Assembly: GCA_009780855.1 (NCBI GenBank)
Contig: WQZG01000004.1
Location: forward strand, 1 to 64,000
Source: Treponema sp.
GTDB lineage: Bacteria; Spirochaetota; Spirochaetia; Treponematales; Breznakiellaceae
Direction: 5' to 3'
Length of the DNA stretch: 64,000 nucleotides
The position numbers were made by a program, and so were the translations under genes. The notes under the pieces are model-generated. The model saw nothing but the letters and a program-made list of their open reading frames with translations, did no database searches and was not told the origin of the DNA. Positions 42,707-51,729 of this stretch are shown piece by piece. How positions within the stretch are numbered: position 1 is the stretch's first letter; the number at the start of each line of letters is the position of its first letter.

Positions 42707-43999
42707 TCAGTTTTTTAGGGCAGAATCCAGGTCTTCAAGAATATCATCTATGTGCTCGATGCCTATCGAAAGCCTTAATGTATTGGGTTTGATTCCGCCG
42801 GCTTCAAGTTCCTCCGGGCTCATCTGCGAATGGGTTGTTGAAGCCGGATGAATTACCAGGGATTTAACGTCAGCGACATTTGCCAAATGAGAGAAGAGAC
42901 GGAGACTTTCGGTAACTTTTTTTGCCTTTTCAATACCGCCCTTTACTTCAATGGTAAAGATCGAACCTGCGCCATGCGGAAAATATTTCTTGTATAACTG
43001 ATGATCCCTGTGTTCGGGGAGGGATGGATGATTAACTTTTTCCACCCCGTGATGCGATTTAAGGAATTGGACAACCTTGAGCGCGTTGGAAACATGGCGC
43101 TCCACCCGCAGCGAAAGGGTTTCCAGCCCCTGGATAAAGAGATATGCATTAAAGGGCGAAAGCGCGGGGCCGGTATCCCGCAGCAGGCCGCGCGCCTTTT
43201 CGATGTAGGCCAGGGGACCGGCTACTTTTAAATAGCTGGTTCCGTGCAGGGACGGGTTTTCGGCGCTGATACCGGGAAACTTGCCGCCGGCAGACCAGTC
43301 GAATTTACCGCCGTCAACAATGACTCCGCCGATGGAGCCGCCATGGCCGCCTATAAATTTTGTGGCCGAGTGAATGACTATATCAACACCGTGCTCAATT
43401 GGCCGCAGGCAATAAGGGGTCGCGAAGGTACTGTCAATCAATACCGGAACGCCGGCGTCATGCGCGATTTTAACTACTGCGTCAATATCAATTATAGTGG
43501 AATTCGGATTACCAAGCGCTTCGATAAAAACAGCTTTGGTATTGGGCCGCAAAGCATCGGCGAAATTTTGCGGCCTGCTGCCGTCAATAAAACTGGTTTC
43601 CACTCCCCTATCTTTTAAGGTATGGGCAAATAAATTATAGGTGCCGCCGTAAATCTGGTTATCCGAGACTATATGATCGCCGCAGCGTATTATGTTCTGA
43701 ATCGCGATTGCCGTAGCGGCTTGCCCGGAAGCAAGGGCAAGGGCGCCCATCCCGCCTTCCAGGGAGGAAATGCGTTTCTCAAAAACATCGCAGGTAGGGT
43801 TATTGATCCTGGTGTAGGTAAAACCAGGTTCGCTGAGCGAGAATCTCGCGGCAGCCACCTCCGAACTGGGGAACACAAAAGAGGTTGTCTGGTAAATTGG
43901 TACGGACCGGGCGCCGGTGGCCGGATCCGGATTTTCCTGACCGACATGGATCTGCCGGGTTTCAAACTTCCATTTTTTCGAATTAACAACAACTGCCAT
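42707..43999 (-). CDS. metY: O-acetylhomoserine sulfhydrylase/aminocarboxypropyltransferase
   Basis: A 430-residue Cys/Met-metabolism PLP enzyme. YQTTSFVFPSS at the start, SGQAATAIAIQNI, the PLP Lys in HSATKFIGGHGG and a C-terminal LRLSIGIEHIDDILEDL fit MetY. The long internal insertions are typical of O-acetylhomoserine rather than cystathionine enzymes. It makes homocysteine from O-acetylhomoserine plus sulfide. An AGAATT spacer precedes the ATG. Confidence 0.92.
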   Translation of the reverse strand: MAVVVNSKKWKFETRQIHVGQENPDPATGARSVPIYQTTSFVFPSSEVAAARFSLSEPGFTYTRINNPTCDVFEKRISSLEGGMGALALASGQAATAIAIQNIIRCGDHIVSDNQIYGGTYNLFAHTLKDRGVETSFIDGSRPQNFADALRPNTKAVFIEALGNPNSTIIDIDAVVKIAHDAGVPVLIDSTFATPYCLRPIEHGVDIVIHSATKFIGGHGGSIGGVIVDGGKFDWSAGGKFPGISAENPSLHGTSYLKVAGPLAYIEKARGLLRDTGPALSPFNAYLFIQGLETLSLRVERHVSNALKVVQFLKSHHGVEKVNHPSLPEHRDHQLYKKYFPHGAGSIFTIEVKGGIEKAKKVTESLRLFSHLANVADVKSLVIHPASTTHSQMSPEELEAGGIKPNTLRLSIGIEHIDDILEDLDSALKN

Positions 44000-44054
44000 T
44001 TAATAATTCTCCGTTAAAAAATAATAAACTTGATAAAAATAATAATACTTTATT

Positions 44055-44082
44055 TTTACAGTATGAAATAGTATGGTATGAT
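44055..44082 (+). promoter_or_regulatory. Candidate promoter for glycosyltransferase gene
   Basis: TTTACA (44055-44060) and TATGAT (44077-44082) are 16 nt apart, just 6 nt before the ATG at 44089. The transcript would be leaderless or nearly so, or the promoter belongs further upstream. Confidence 0.35.
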
Positions 44083-44088
44083 TAATTT

Positions 44089-45255
44089 ATGGAACCGTTA
44101 TTGTGGCAAATATATAATATCTTCCGCTTTGGGTTTTTTATTATATTTACAGGACTGCATGCGTTTCTTATGCTGGGCCTTTTCCTGGAATGGCGTCGGG
44201 ATAAAAAGGCATGCAATGGCGGCCAGACAGGGGAGCCGCTGGTTTCTGTTATTATTCCCATTCATAACGAAATGCAGCGCATGGACGGATTGCTTGAGAG
44301 TCTGGGGCAGCAGGAATATAAAAATACCGAAATAATTTTTATCAATGACAGATCAACTGACGGCAGCGCGGCAGCGCTGGATAAATTCATCATGGAAAAC
44401 AATACCGCAGACGGAAAATCCGGCAGGAAGATGACAATGCATCTGCTGACACTTACGGAGAACCCCGGACCAAACCGCAAACAATACGCTCTTGCCAGAG
44501 GCATCGAAATGTCGGCTGGGGAATTTGTCCTGTTTACGGACGCGGACTGCGTTGTGCCGCCGCGCTGGATTTCGTCCATGGTAAAACGTATGTCAGATCC
44601 AGAGACCGGCGCGGTTCTTGGGCCGGTGCTTAAGATTAGCGGCGGCAAGGGATTTTTCCATCTATACCAGTGTTTTGAACACGCTGTGCGTTATATGTAT
44701 CTTGCGGCTTCCACAGGAATAGGGGCCGCCGGCGGAGGATTCGGCAACAACCTGATCATCAGCCGCACGAGTCTGGATGCAATCGGAGGATACGGCAGCG
44801 TACCGCCGTCCCAGACAGAAGACGCGGCATTAATATCAAAAATACGCTCCGGTTCGCGTTATAAAATACGCTGTGGCATCAAACCGGACATTCATGTCAT
44901 GACCCGGGGCGAAAAAGACTGGAAGACTCTTATCATCCAGACACTGCGCTGGAACAACGGAGGGTTGTTCAGCCCGGATCTTAACACACGCTTAAACTTT
45001 GGTTTTTTAATGATCACCATTTCCATGGGAATAATCGCAATTCCAATACTGCCGTTTGTTCCGTCGCTGTGGCCCCTGTCAGCGGCTGTTTTGATTTCCA
45101 TGACAGCCAACACAATCGCGACTCTTGGCCTTTTTGGCGTATCCCTTCCAAAAAAGGGAGCGGCCTATATTTTACAATGCGTGTTTACGCCAATGTTCAT
45201 GACTTTTCTTACAATACTTGGCCTGTGCGGAGTCAAACCCAAATGGAGGGAATAA
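44089..45255 (+). CDS. Membrane glycosyltransferase, family 2
   Basis: A 388-residue GT2. The N-terminal helix (about 10-30) is followed by a GT-A catalytic domain: VSVIIPIHNEM, INDRSTDGSAAAL, TDADCVVPP (DxD-like) and LRWNNGG (Q/R-x-x-RW-like). Two or three C-terminal helices follow. Inverting transfer to a lipid or polysaccharide acceptor at the inner membrane is expected; the sugar is unknown. Confidence 0.88.
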   Translation: MEPLLWQIYNIFRFGFFIIFTGLHAFLMLGLFLEWRRDKKACNGGQTGEPLVSVIIPIHNEMQRMDGLLESLGQQEYKNTEIIFINDRSTDGSAAALDKFIMENNTADGKSGRKMTMHLLTLTENPGPNRKQYALARGIEMSAGEFVLFTDADCVVPPRWISSMVKRMSDPETGAVLGPVLKISGGKGFFHLYQCFEHAVRYMYLAASTGIGAAGGGFGNNLIISRTSLDAIGGYGSVPPSQTEDAALISKIRSGSRYKIRCGIKPDIHVMTRGEKDWKTLIIQTLRWNNGGLFSPDLNTRLNFGFLMITISMGIIAIPILPFVPSLWPLSAAVLISMTANTIATLGLFGVSLPKKGAAYILQCVFTPMFMTFLTILGLCGVKPKWRE

Positions 45256-45296
45256 AGGGTATCAATACCGCAGGGCAAGCCCTGCACCCGGCGCTT

Positions 45297-46382
45297 TCAG
45301 TTTACCGCGGCCATCCAGCCTTTGCTGTCCGGGAGTTTCCCGTACTGAATCCCCTTGAGTATGTCCCGGATTTCTGCGGTAAGGTCACCGGTTTTACCAT
45401 GGTTAAATTCAGATTTTTTTCCCTTGTGGGTAATGCTGGTAATGGGTGTTGCGCCGGCTGCCGTGCCGCTGACAAAACATTCTTTTGATTGGGACTGGGC
45501 TTCTTCTATGGAAATTTTGCGTTCGCTGACATTGATTTTTTTATCACGGGCCAGCTCAATTATGCTGGAACGAGTAATACCGGGCAGTATTGTATCTCCC
45601 AGAGCGGGGGTCACCAATTCACCGGATTTTAAATAAAAGAATATATTGCACGAAGATCCTTCTTCGACAAAATTATGATGTTCAGCATCCAGGAAAATGC
45701 ATTCCATAAACCCGGCTTTTAGGGCTTCGTGTTTGGCCATCGCGGCAATGGTATAATTGGAAGCCGCTTTTATCCAGCCCGTGCCATGCGGAGTCGCGCG
45801 GACGCGATCCGTTGTAACCGCGTCAGAACTTCCTCCGGAAAAATATGAACTGACAGTTGTACCTACGATAATCACCCAGGGTTCCCTGGAAATATTAACG
45901 CCAATCCCGCCTTCCGCATTTGTAAAGGGCCGGATATAAACGGAATCAGCGTTCATGTACGAATCTTTTTCCCATTCATTCTGATACTTGGGGCAGAAAC
46001 CAAGGCCTTCGTTGCGTTTGATAATTTCTATGCAGGCTTTGACAAATTTATCCTCGGGAAAAGGCGGCATATAGAGGCCTTCCATCGAACGGTAAAACCG
46101 GGCGGCGTTCCTGTCCGGCCTAAAGATCGCATAGCCTCCGTCCTTTTGGGGAAAAGCTTTGAGTCCTTCAAAGCATCCCAGTCCGTACTGGGTCGTATAA
46201 TTTACCAGCGGCATGTCCGGATAAAAATTTCTTGAATCAACAAGGGCGTTCCTGTCAGCCTCGCTCATTTTTGCTTCTTCCTGCGGCTTTCTGTGGGTCT
46301 TTACAATATATTCCTCATTCCAGCCGGTCTTCTCAAATTTAGCCCTGTACGCGACAGGATAACTGCTCAGTGCAAATGCCAT
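45297..46382 (-). CDS. ilvE: Branched-chain amino acid aminotransferase
   Basis: A 361-residue fold-type IV PLP aminotransferase, from ATG 46382, chosen because AGGAGA lies about 10 nt upstream; ATG 46391 is too close to that site. Features: YGLGCFEGLKAF, IRPFTNAEGGIGVN, VEEGSSCNIFFYLKSG, GITRSSIIELARD, FVSGTAAGATPITSI. It makes or degrades Leu, Ile and Val with glutamate/2-oxoglutarate. Confidence 0.93.
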   Translation of the reverse strand: MAFALSSYPVAYRAKFEKTGWNEEYIVKTHRKPQEEAKMSEADRNALVDSRNFYPDMPLVNYTTQYGLGCFEGLKAFPQKDGGYAIFRPDRNAARFYRSMEGLYMPPFPEDKFVKACIEIIKRNEGLGFCPKYQNEWEKDSYMNADSVYIRPFTNAEGGIGVNISREPWVIIVGTTVSSYFSGGSSDAVTTDRVRATPHGTGWIKAASNYTIAAMAKHEALKAGFMECIFLDAEHHNFVEEGSSCNIFFYLKSGELVTPALGDTILPGITRSSIIELARDKKINVSERKISIEEAQSQSKECFVSGTAAGATPITSITHKGKKSEFNHGKTGDLTAEIRDILKGIQYGKLPDSKGWMAAVN

Positions 46383-46483
46383 ATCCAACATTCTCCTATT
46401 TAAAAACTACTGATAATACTAGTAACGATAATGTTTTATTGCAAGGGCTTTTTCGCGGATTAAGTGTGTTATATAATGAATAT

Positions 46484-47377
46484 ATGCCAAAAAGTCATCC
46501 TGTCCTTATAACCGTAAAACGCCTTGTCCTGGTATTGGCAGGCGCGGTTTTAATGGCCCTCAATATCAATACCTTTGTCAGCCAGGGCAACCTTATTCCG
46601 GGAGGCTTTACGGGGCTGGCCCTTCTTATCCAGAAGATATGCCTGCAATACGGTTCGTTACATGTTCCCTTCAGCATTCTGCTCTTTATTCTGAATTCCG
46701 TTCCAGCTGTAATTTGTTTTAAATTTGTAGGTAAAAAATTTACGGCCTACTCCTGCCTTATGATTCTGGTCTGCGGCCTTCTTACCGACTGGATGCCCCA
46801 GGCAAAGATCACCGTACTCATTATTAACGCCATCAGATTACAGGATACTTTGCTCTCGGCTGTCTTCGGCGGAATCTTAAACGCGGTCGCGACTGCGCTG
46901 TGTCTTTACGCGGACGCCAGCGGCGGAGGCACAGATTTTATAGCGATAATAATTTCGGAGAAATACCGGATGGATTCCTGGAACCAGATTTTCGCGGGCA
47001 ACTGCATAATTCTGGCTGTTGCTGCTTTTTTATTTTCCCTGGACAGGGCGCTGTATTCGATAATTTTTCAGTATGTCACAACCGTATCCATATCTGTTTT
47101 ATATAAAGGTTACCAGCAAAAAACCCTGTTTGTAATTACCGACAAACCCGATGAAATTTCGGCGTTAATCTACAGGATGACAAACCACGGAGCCACAACT
47201 TTTGAAGGCCTGGGAAAATATGAAAACGCGAAAAGGGTGATGCTTTACTCAGTTGTGGCCGCCAACGAGGTTGATCATCTTATCAAGGGCATAAAAGAAA
47301 TCGACTACGCGGCATTTATCAACATAATAAAAACTGAACAGCTTAACGGGCGTTTTTACATCAGGCCAAAAGACTGA
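46484..47377 (+). CDS. YitT-family membrane protein
   Basis: A 297-residue protein from ATG 46484; the track starts earlier but those residues are hydrophilic and overlap the divergent ilvE. Five or six helices (about 10-190) form the YitT/DUF161 domain (QGNLIPGGFTGLALLI; YADASGGGTDFIAII), followed by a cytosolic DUF2179 domain (VITDKPDEISALIYRMTNHG). Function of the family is uncertain. It converges with the radical SAM gene, overlapping by 17 nt. Confidence 0.87.
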   Translation: MPKSHPVLITVKRLVLVLAGAVLMALNINTFVSQGNLIPGGFTGLALLIQKICLQYGSLHVPFSILLFILNSVPAVICFKFVGKKFTAYSCLMILVCGLLTDWMPQAKITVLIINAIRLQDTLLSAVFGGILNAVATALCLYADASGGGTDFIAIIISEKYRMDSWNQIFAGNCIILAVAAFLFSLDRALYSIIFQYVTTVSISVLYKGYQQKTLFVITDKPDEISALIYRMTNHGATTFEGLGKYENAKRVMLYSVVAANEVDHLIKGIKEIDYAAFINIIKTEQLNGRFYIRPKD

Positions 47378-49709
47378 GCCCGTTATTCCGCAGTAATCCC
47401 CAGGTTTTTTTGGCGCTATCACAGCCAAGTATTTTTTCCAGCCCGCGGTAAAATTCTGCCGCTGCAATCGGACTGTCCGCAGCGGCAAGCAGGTTTGAAA
47501 AATCCGCGGCCTCTTTGTTATTTTTAACCGCGAACCTGCATTCTTTTAACCGCCATCTCCACTGTAAAATTTTTCCGTCTGCCGAATTGGGCGCGGAGCC
47601 CAAAAAAATTACCCTGGCGCCGTCGGCACTGACGCCGCCGGTTTTGGCACTGTTGGTTTTGGACTCTCCTGTTATGGTATCCGGGACGTGGTTCCTCTCC
47701 ATGTTCCTGTCCCTGCCGTATTGGTCAAGAATTGACAGAACATAGTCCGGACCGACTGACGGAGGCTTTATTTTAAACGGAAAAGCTTCCTGCATCAAAT
47801 GACTGTCCTGCGGCTGCAGCCCGTATCCGTCCATCCATGAGGCAAGCAGGCGTTCCAGGGGCAGGGAATACTTTTCAAATTTTTGTTCTCCCTTAAACGA
47901 AAGATCGTTTAGGCAAAAAGAATTGACGGGCGCGGCATTAACGGACAGACCCGGATGCAGGCCGTTTTGTTTTTCGGCATACAAACGCGAATGGCAGGTA
48001 AGGGTAAACTTGTGCCAAAAAGCGGAGTCCAGCAGGCCGTGGAAAAAAAACTGGCGGATAATTTCTGCTGAATCAATAATGTCTTCTTCGCTTTGATCCC
48101 AGTACCCAAAGATTAAATAAGCATGAACCAGAATACCGGCTTCCTTGAGCGCGGCGCAGAAATAAACCAGATCCCTGACAGTGACGCCCTTGTTGATGCT
48201 GCGCAATCCGGCATCGGTAACAGTTTCAAAACCCGCGGATACACCGACAAGACCGCCTGCCGCAAGTACGGCCGCGGCGTCAAAACTGAATGTTTTTTCC
48301 GGACGCACGTTCCCCCAAAAAACAAGGGGAAGACCGGCAGAGCGGTTATGCAGCGCGAATTTTATTAGGGAAGCCGGAGGAGCCGACTCGTCCACAAAAT
48401 GTACGCCGCGGCAGCCGGTTTTATTTGCCTGACAGACAAGATGATCGAACAGGGCTTTTGGATCAACGGGGATAAAGTTTTTAATGTAATCAAGACTTAT
48501 GTCGCAGAAACCGCAGGAATGCCAGTAACAGCCGTGGGCGAGATAAGCTTTGAGCCAATGCCCGTCTGACCAGAGCCTGTGCATGGGATTGGCGTCATCT
48601 ACCGGGTAAAGGTATCTGGAAAAATCCAGACCGGTATAATCAGGGAAAATTGTTTTTACAGCTTCGTCATTTATGGATTTTGCCGCTTCGATGTCAATTT
48701 CGCGGTTTTCAAGAACCGAAACCAAATCGGCATAACCGCGGTCAAGCGAAAGGCGATCAAAATATTTAAAAAAACCGAATTTGTCAGCCTTGCTGTCAGC
48801 CTCGCCGCCAATAAACCGCAATTCCGTATTTACAAAACCGCCGCCAGCGGCTGTAATTACTTTTTTACCGAAACGTTTTTTGGCGGAATCCGCGCAGACA
48901 AGGGCCGGGACAAAACAGCCCGGAAACGGAATTGTTATTCCAAGCAGAAGTTCCGCTCCGGATGGCAGCCGCTCCCATTCTTCTTCCAAAAAAGGACGGT
49001 AAAAATTTTCCATGACGTAGCTTTTTGTGTCATTTTCCAGTTTGTTAAAATCATTAAAATCCTGCGCGCCGGCGCCGGGATTATACCGTATCAGGCTGAA
49101 CCCGCTGTCAAGCGCTGCCGTGATAAGATCCGCCAGGTCAGAGAGCATGTATGTGGCAAGAAGTCCGGCATGTTCAGGCAGGATCTGGCCGTTCATCCTG
49201 GCAATAAAAGCATCGGCTCGGGGGCCGCCGGGCAGGCTGCCGTTGGCAAGGGTCAAAAAATGCCCCCATTCCCTGTCATGTCCCTGCAGGAATAAAACAA
49301 GCCTGTCTATGCATGCAAGCCATAATTTTTCTTCTGATAAAAAACGGTTGATGATCGCCAGAAGGTTTTTGGGAAATGCCGCGCCGGAACCAATGCCGGA
49401 ACTAAGGCCGGAGCCGGAACCAATCCCGGACGCCGGTGTTCCAGTCCCGGTTATCTTTTTAATATCAGCGAAAATCCGTTCAAGGCCGGTCCGCGAAAAT
49501 ATACGTAAAAAAAGGCCGATCGAATGATCGCGCACAATTACTTTGTACCCGCGTTTTTCAAGAAATGCCCGCAGATAATAAACAGACGGATAAGGCCCGC
49601 TGAGCTGGACAAAAGGCGGCTGGACAAGGCAGACAGTCCGTTTACCCGGCAGAGCGGCCTTTACTTCTGCGGTCTCCGCTTCTGCAGCCTTCGTGCCGGC
49701 GGTCTTCAT
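47361..49709 (-). CDS. B12-binding domain radical SAM protein
   Basis: A 782-residue protein. The N-terminal 300 residues include a cobalamin-binding-like Rossmann region (VCLVQPPFVQLSGPYPSVYY). The radical SAM domain has its Cys cluster as GCYWHSCGFCDI, which is CX4CX2C rather than CX3CX2C. GVSAGFETVTDAGLRSINKG is the typical later barrel strand. Residues about 100-125 are a Gly/Ser-rich low-complexity insert. Possibly a methyltransferase or natural-product-type enzyme. It overlaps the upstream Cys-rich gene by 4 nt. Confidence 0.85.
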   Translation of the reverse strand: MKTAGTKAAEAETAEVKAALPGKRTVCLVQPPFVQLSGPYPSVYYLRAFLEKRGYKVIVRDHSIGLFLRIFSRTGLERIFADIKKITGTGTPASGIGSGSGLSSGIGSGAAFPKNLLAIINRFLSEEKLWLACIDRLVLFLQGHDREWGHFLTLANGSLPGGPRADAFIARMNGQILPEHAGLLATYMLSDLADLITAALDSGFSLIRYNPGAGAQDFNDFNKLENDTKSYVMENFYRPFLEEEWERLPSGAELLLGITIPFPGCFVPALVCADSAKKRFGKKVITAAGGGFVNTELRFIGGEADSKADKFGFFKYFDRLSLDRGYADLVSVLENREIDIEAAKSINDEAVKTIFPDYTGLDFSRYLYPVDDANPMHRLWSDGHWLKAYLAHGCYWHSCGFCDISLDYIKNFIPVDPKALFDHLVCQANKTGCRGVHFVDESAPPASLIKFALHNRSAGLPLVFWGNVRPEKTFSFDAAAVLAAGGLVGVSAGFETVTDAGLRSINKGVTVRDLVYFCAALKEAGILVHAYLIFGYWDQSEEDIIDSAEIIRQFFFHGLLDSAFWHKFTLTCHSRLYAEKQNGLHPGLSVNAAPVNSFCLNDLSFKGEQKFEKYSLPLERLLASWMDGYGLQPQDSHLMQEAFPFKIKPPSVGPDYVLSILDQYGRDRNMERNHVPDTITGESKTNSAKTGGVSADGARVIFLGSAPNSADGKILQWRWRLKECRFAVKNNKEAADFSNLLAAADSPIAAAEFYRGLEKILGCDSAKKTWGLLRNNGLSLLA

Positions 49710-49933
49710 TTTAACCCTTCCTTTTTATCAAAAAGAAAGCAGTGTTTACCGGTCGATAAAAATATCTCCATGGACGGCAGATTTTTACACTTGACGCCAA
49801 AGACAGTACATGAATGCGGAAAGGCAGGATCCCAGCTTATTTTAAAATGCCTGCATTGAAAACAGTTTGGGGCCTTAAGCGGCAGCTCACGCTGCTGTGG
49901 CAGCCCGGAATCACGGTTATTTTTATCAGCCAT
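49706..49933 (-). CDS. Small Cys-rich protein linked to radical SAM gene
   Basis: A 75-residue protein from ATG 49933 (MADKNN); the track begins at a TTG at 49981, which I consider less likely. Cys pattern CFQCRHF...HSCTVFGVKCK...GKHCFLF suggests a small metal-binding fold. It overlaps the radical SAM gene by 4 nt (ATGA), so the two are almost certainly cotranscribed, and the small protein may be its substrate, partner or metal-site accessory. No family recognised. Confidence 0.6.
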   Translation of the reverse strand: MADKNNRDSGLPQQRELPLKAPNCFQCRHFKISWDPAFPHSCTVFGVKCKNLPSMEIFLSTGKHCFLFDKKEGLK

Positions 49934-49980
49934 ATTTTCATTTGACAGATTAGCGCCCTTTGGATTATTCTTCAATAACA

Positions 49981-51729
49981 ATGAAAAAACTTACGGGCGT
50001 TCCGGCTTCCGCGGGCAAAGCAATTGGGAAGGCTTATGTTTACGAGAGCGAGATTCTCCCGGAAATCAAGCGCTATACCATACTAAAAGATCAGCTTGAA
50101 GCCGAACTTAAACGCCTGGAAGCCGCTTATGACAAGGCGGAAAAAGAACTGCAGTCCATTCACAAAAAAGCTTTGGGCGAGGCTGCCGGACAGGCCGATA
50201 TATTTGCGGCGCACATAATGATGATCCAGGATCCGGAAATCATGGATCAGGTTAAGACAGAAATAAAGCAAACACTGGAAAACGCCGAATTTGTTGTCCG
50301 CAAAATTTACGGTAAACTGGCGCAGACAATGGAGGCGTCCGGGGACCCGATGTTCAGCGAGAGGGTAGCCGACATTAACGAAATCTCCGGGCATTTGCTA
50401 AGACAGCTTCTCCATGTACAGAAAAAAACTTTAAAAATACCTGATACTGATGTAATCGCGGCTGCCGATGACCTCTCGCCTTCCGAGATTTTGGCCATGA
50501 ATAAAAACCATGTCAAAGGCCTTGTTTTAAGAACGGGCGGCCGTACTTCACATATTGCGATCCTGGCAAGAACATTCAATATCCCGGCTGTAATGGGACT
50601 GGCTTCTTCCTTTGACGAAATTATGGACGGCAGCGAGCTCGCGATTGACGGAGACAGCGGCGCTGTATATATAGATCCCGGAAAGGATGAACTGGAAAAA
50701 TTCCGCAATTCCGTCTTTCATAATTCAAGCGCAGAAATTTCCGTAAAATCCGCCGGCCTCCCTGCGGAAACCAAAGACGGCCGCGGTGTTCTGCTCAAAG
50801 CCAACATAGAATTCCCGGAGGAAGCCGGGGCCGCATGCGGTTACGGAGCAATGGGCATCGGACTCTACCGTTCGGAATTCCTTTTCCTTGGTTCCGGCAA
50901 AGCCGCTGACGAAGAACAGCAGTATGCGGCTTACAGCAGCGTTTTAAAAACCATGGGTAAATTGCCGGTAACCATACGCACAGTGGATATCGGGGGAGAT
51001 AAATTGCTGCCGGAGTTTGACAGCGGGGACGAAAAAAATCCCCTGCTGGGCTGGCGCGCAATCCGTTTTTCGCTTTCCAGGCCGCAGATATTCAAAATCC
51101 AGCTAAGGGCTTTGCTGCGCGCCGGCGTAAACGGCAATGCCAGAATAATGTTTCCGCTGATTACAGGCATCGAAGAACTTGAAAAAGCCCTGGCCCTGCT
51201 GGAAGAAGCAAAGTCAGAATGTAAAAAACTCCGGCAGCCGATTGCGGAAAAAATTGAAACAGGAATAATGATTGAAGTGCCTTCGGCCGCGATTACCGCG
51301 GATCTGCTTGCGGAAAAATCGGATTTTTTTTCAATAGGTACCAATGATTTGATCCAATACACACTGGCCGTTGATCGCGGAAACGAAAAAGTAGATTACC
51401 TGGCCCAGCCCCTCCACCCGGCAATACTGCGATCAATTAAAATGACAATTGAAGCCGCCGGCAAAAAGGGCATTAAAACATCAATGTGCGGCGAAATGGC
51501 CGGCGACCCAAAACTGACGGCCGTGTTAATAGGTCTGGGGCTCGATGAATTAAGCATGACAGCTCCATCCATTCCGCTTGTAAAAAAAATCATGAGGGAG
51601 CTTACCTCCGCCGAATGCGAAGATCTGGCAGGAGAATTGCTGGCCGGTAAAAGCGCAGCCGCAAACAGCGCACTGCTGCAGACCTGGACCAACAAACGGC
51701 TTAAATCTGTTCCGGAGCTGGCTCAATGA
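49981..51729 (+). CDS. ptsI: PTS Enzyme I (canonical)
   Basis: A 582-residue Enzyme I from ATG 49981 (KKLTGVPASAGKAIG). The active His is in the canonical TGGRTSHIAILARTFNIPAV, the PEP-binding barrel has GIGLYRSEFLFL, and the catalytic Cys is in TSMCGEMAGD. It moves phosphate from PEP to HPr for sugar uptake. No HPr is adjacent; the only ptsH in the window is at 9924. Overlaps der by 4 nt. Confidence 0.95.
   Translation: MKKLTGVPASAGKAIGKAYVYESEILPEIKRYTILKDQLEAELKRLEAAYDKAEKELQSIHKKALGEAAGQADIFAAHIMMIQDPEIMDQVKTEIKQTLENAEFVVRKIYGKLAQTMEASGDPMFSERVADINEISGHLLRQLLHVQKKTLKIPDTDVIAAADDLSPSEILAMNKNHVKGLVLRTGGRTSHIAILARTFNIPAVMGLASSFDEIMDGSELAIDGDSGAVYIDPGKDELEKFRNSVFHNSSAEISVKSAGLPAETKDGRGVLLKANIEFPEEAGAACGYGAMGIGLYRSEFLFLGSGKAADEEQQYAAYSSVLKTMGKLPVTIRTVDIGGDKLLPEFDSGDEKNPLLGWRAIRFSLSRPQIFKIQLRALLRAGVNGNARIMFPLITGIEELEKALALLEEAKSECKKLRQPIAEKIETGIMIEVPSAAITADLLAEKSDFFSIGTNDLIQYTLAVDRGNEKVDYLAQPLHPAILRSIKMTIEAAGKKGIKTSMCGEMAGDPKLTAVLIGLGLDELSMTAPSIPLVKKIMRELTSAECEDLAGELLAGKSAAANSALLQTWTNKRLKSVPELAQ

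Noticed and set aside
49027-49527. Long plus-strand ORFs antisense to the radical SAM gene
   Set aside because: They follow the opposite-strand codon bias and contain no domain motifs.
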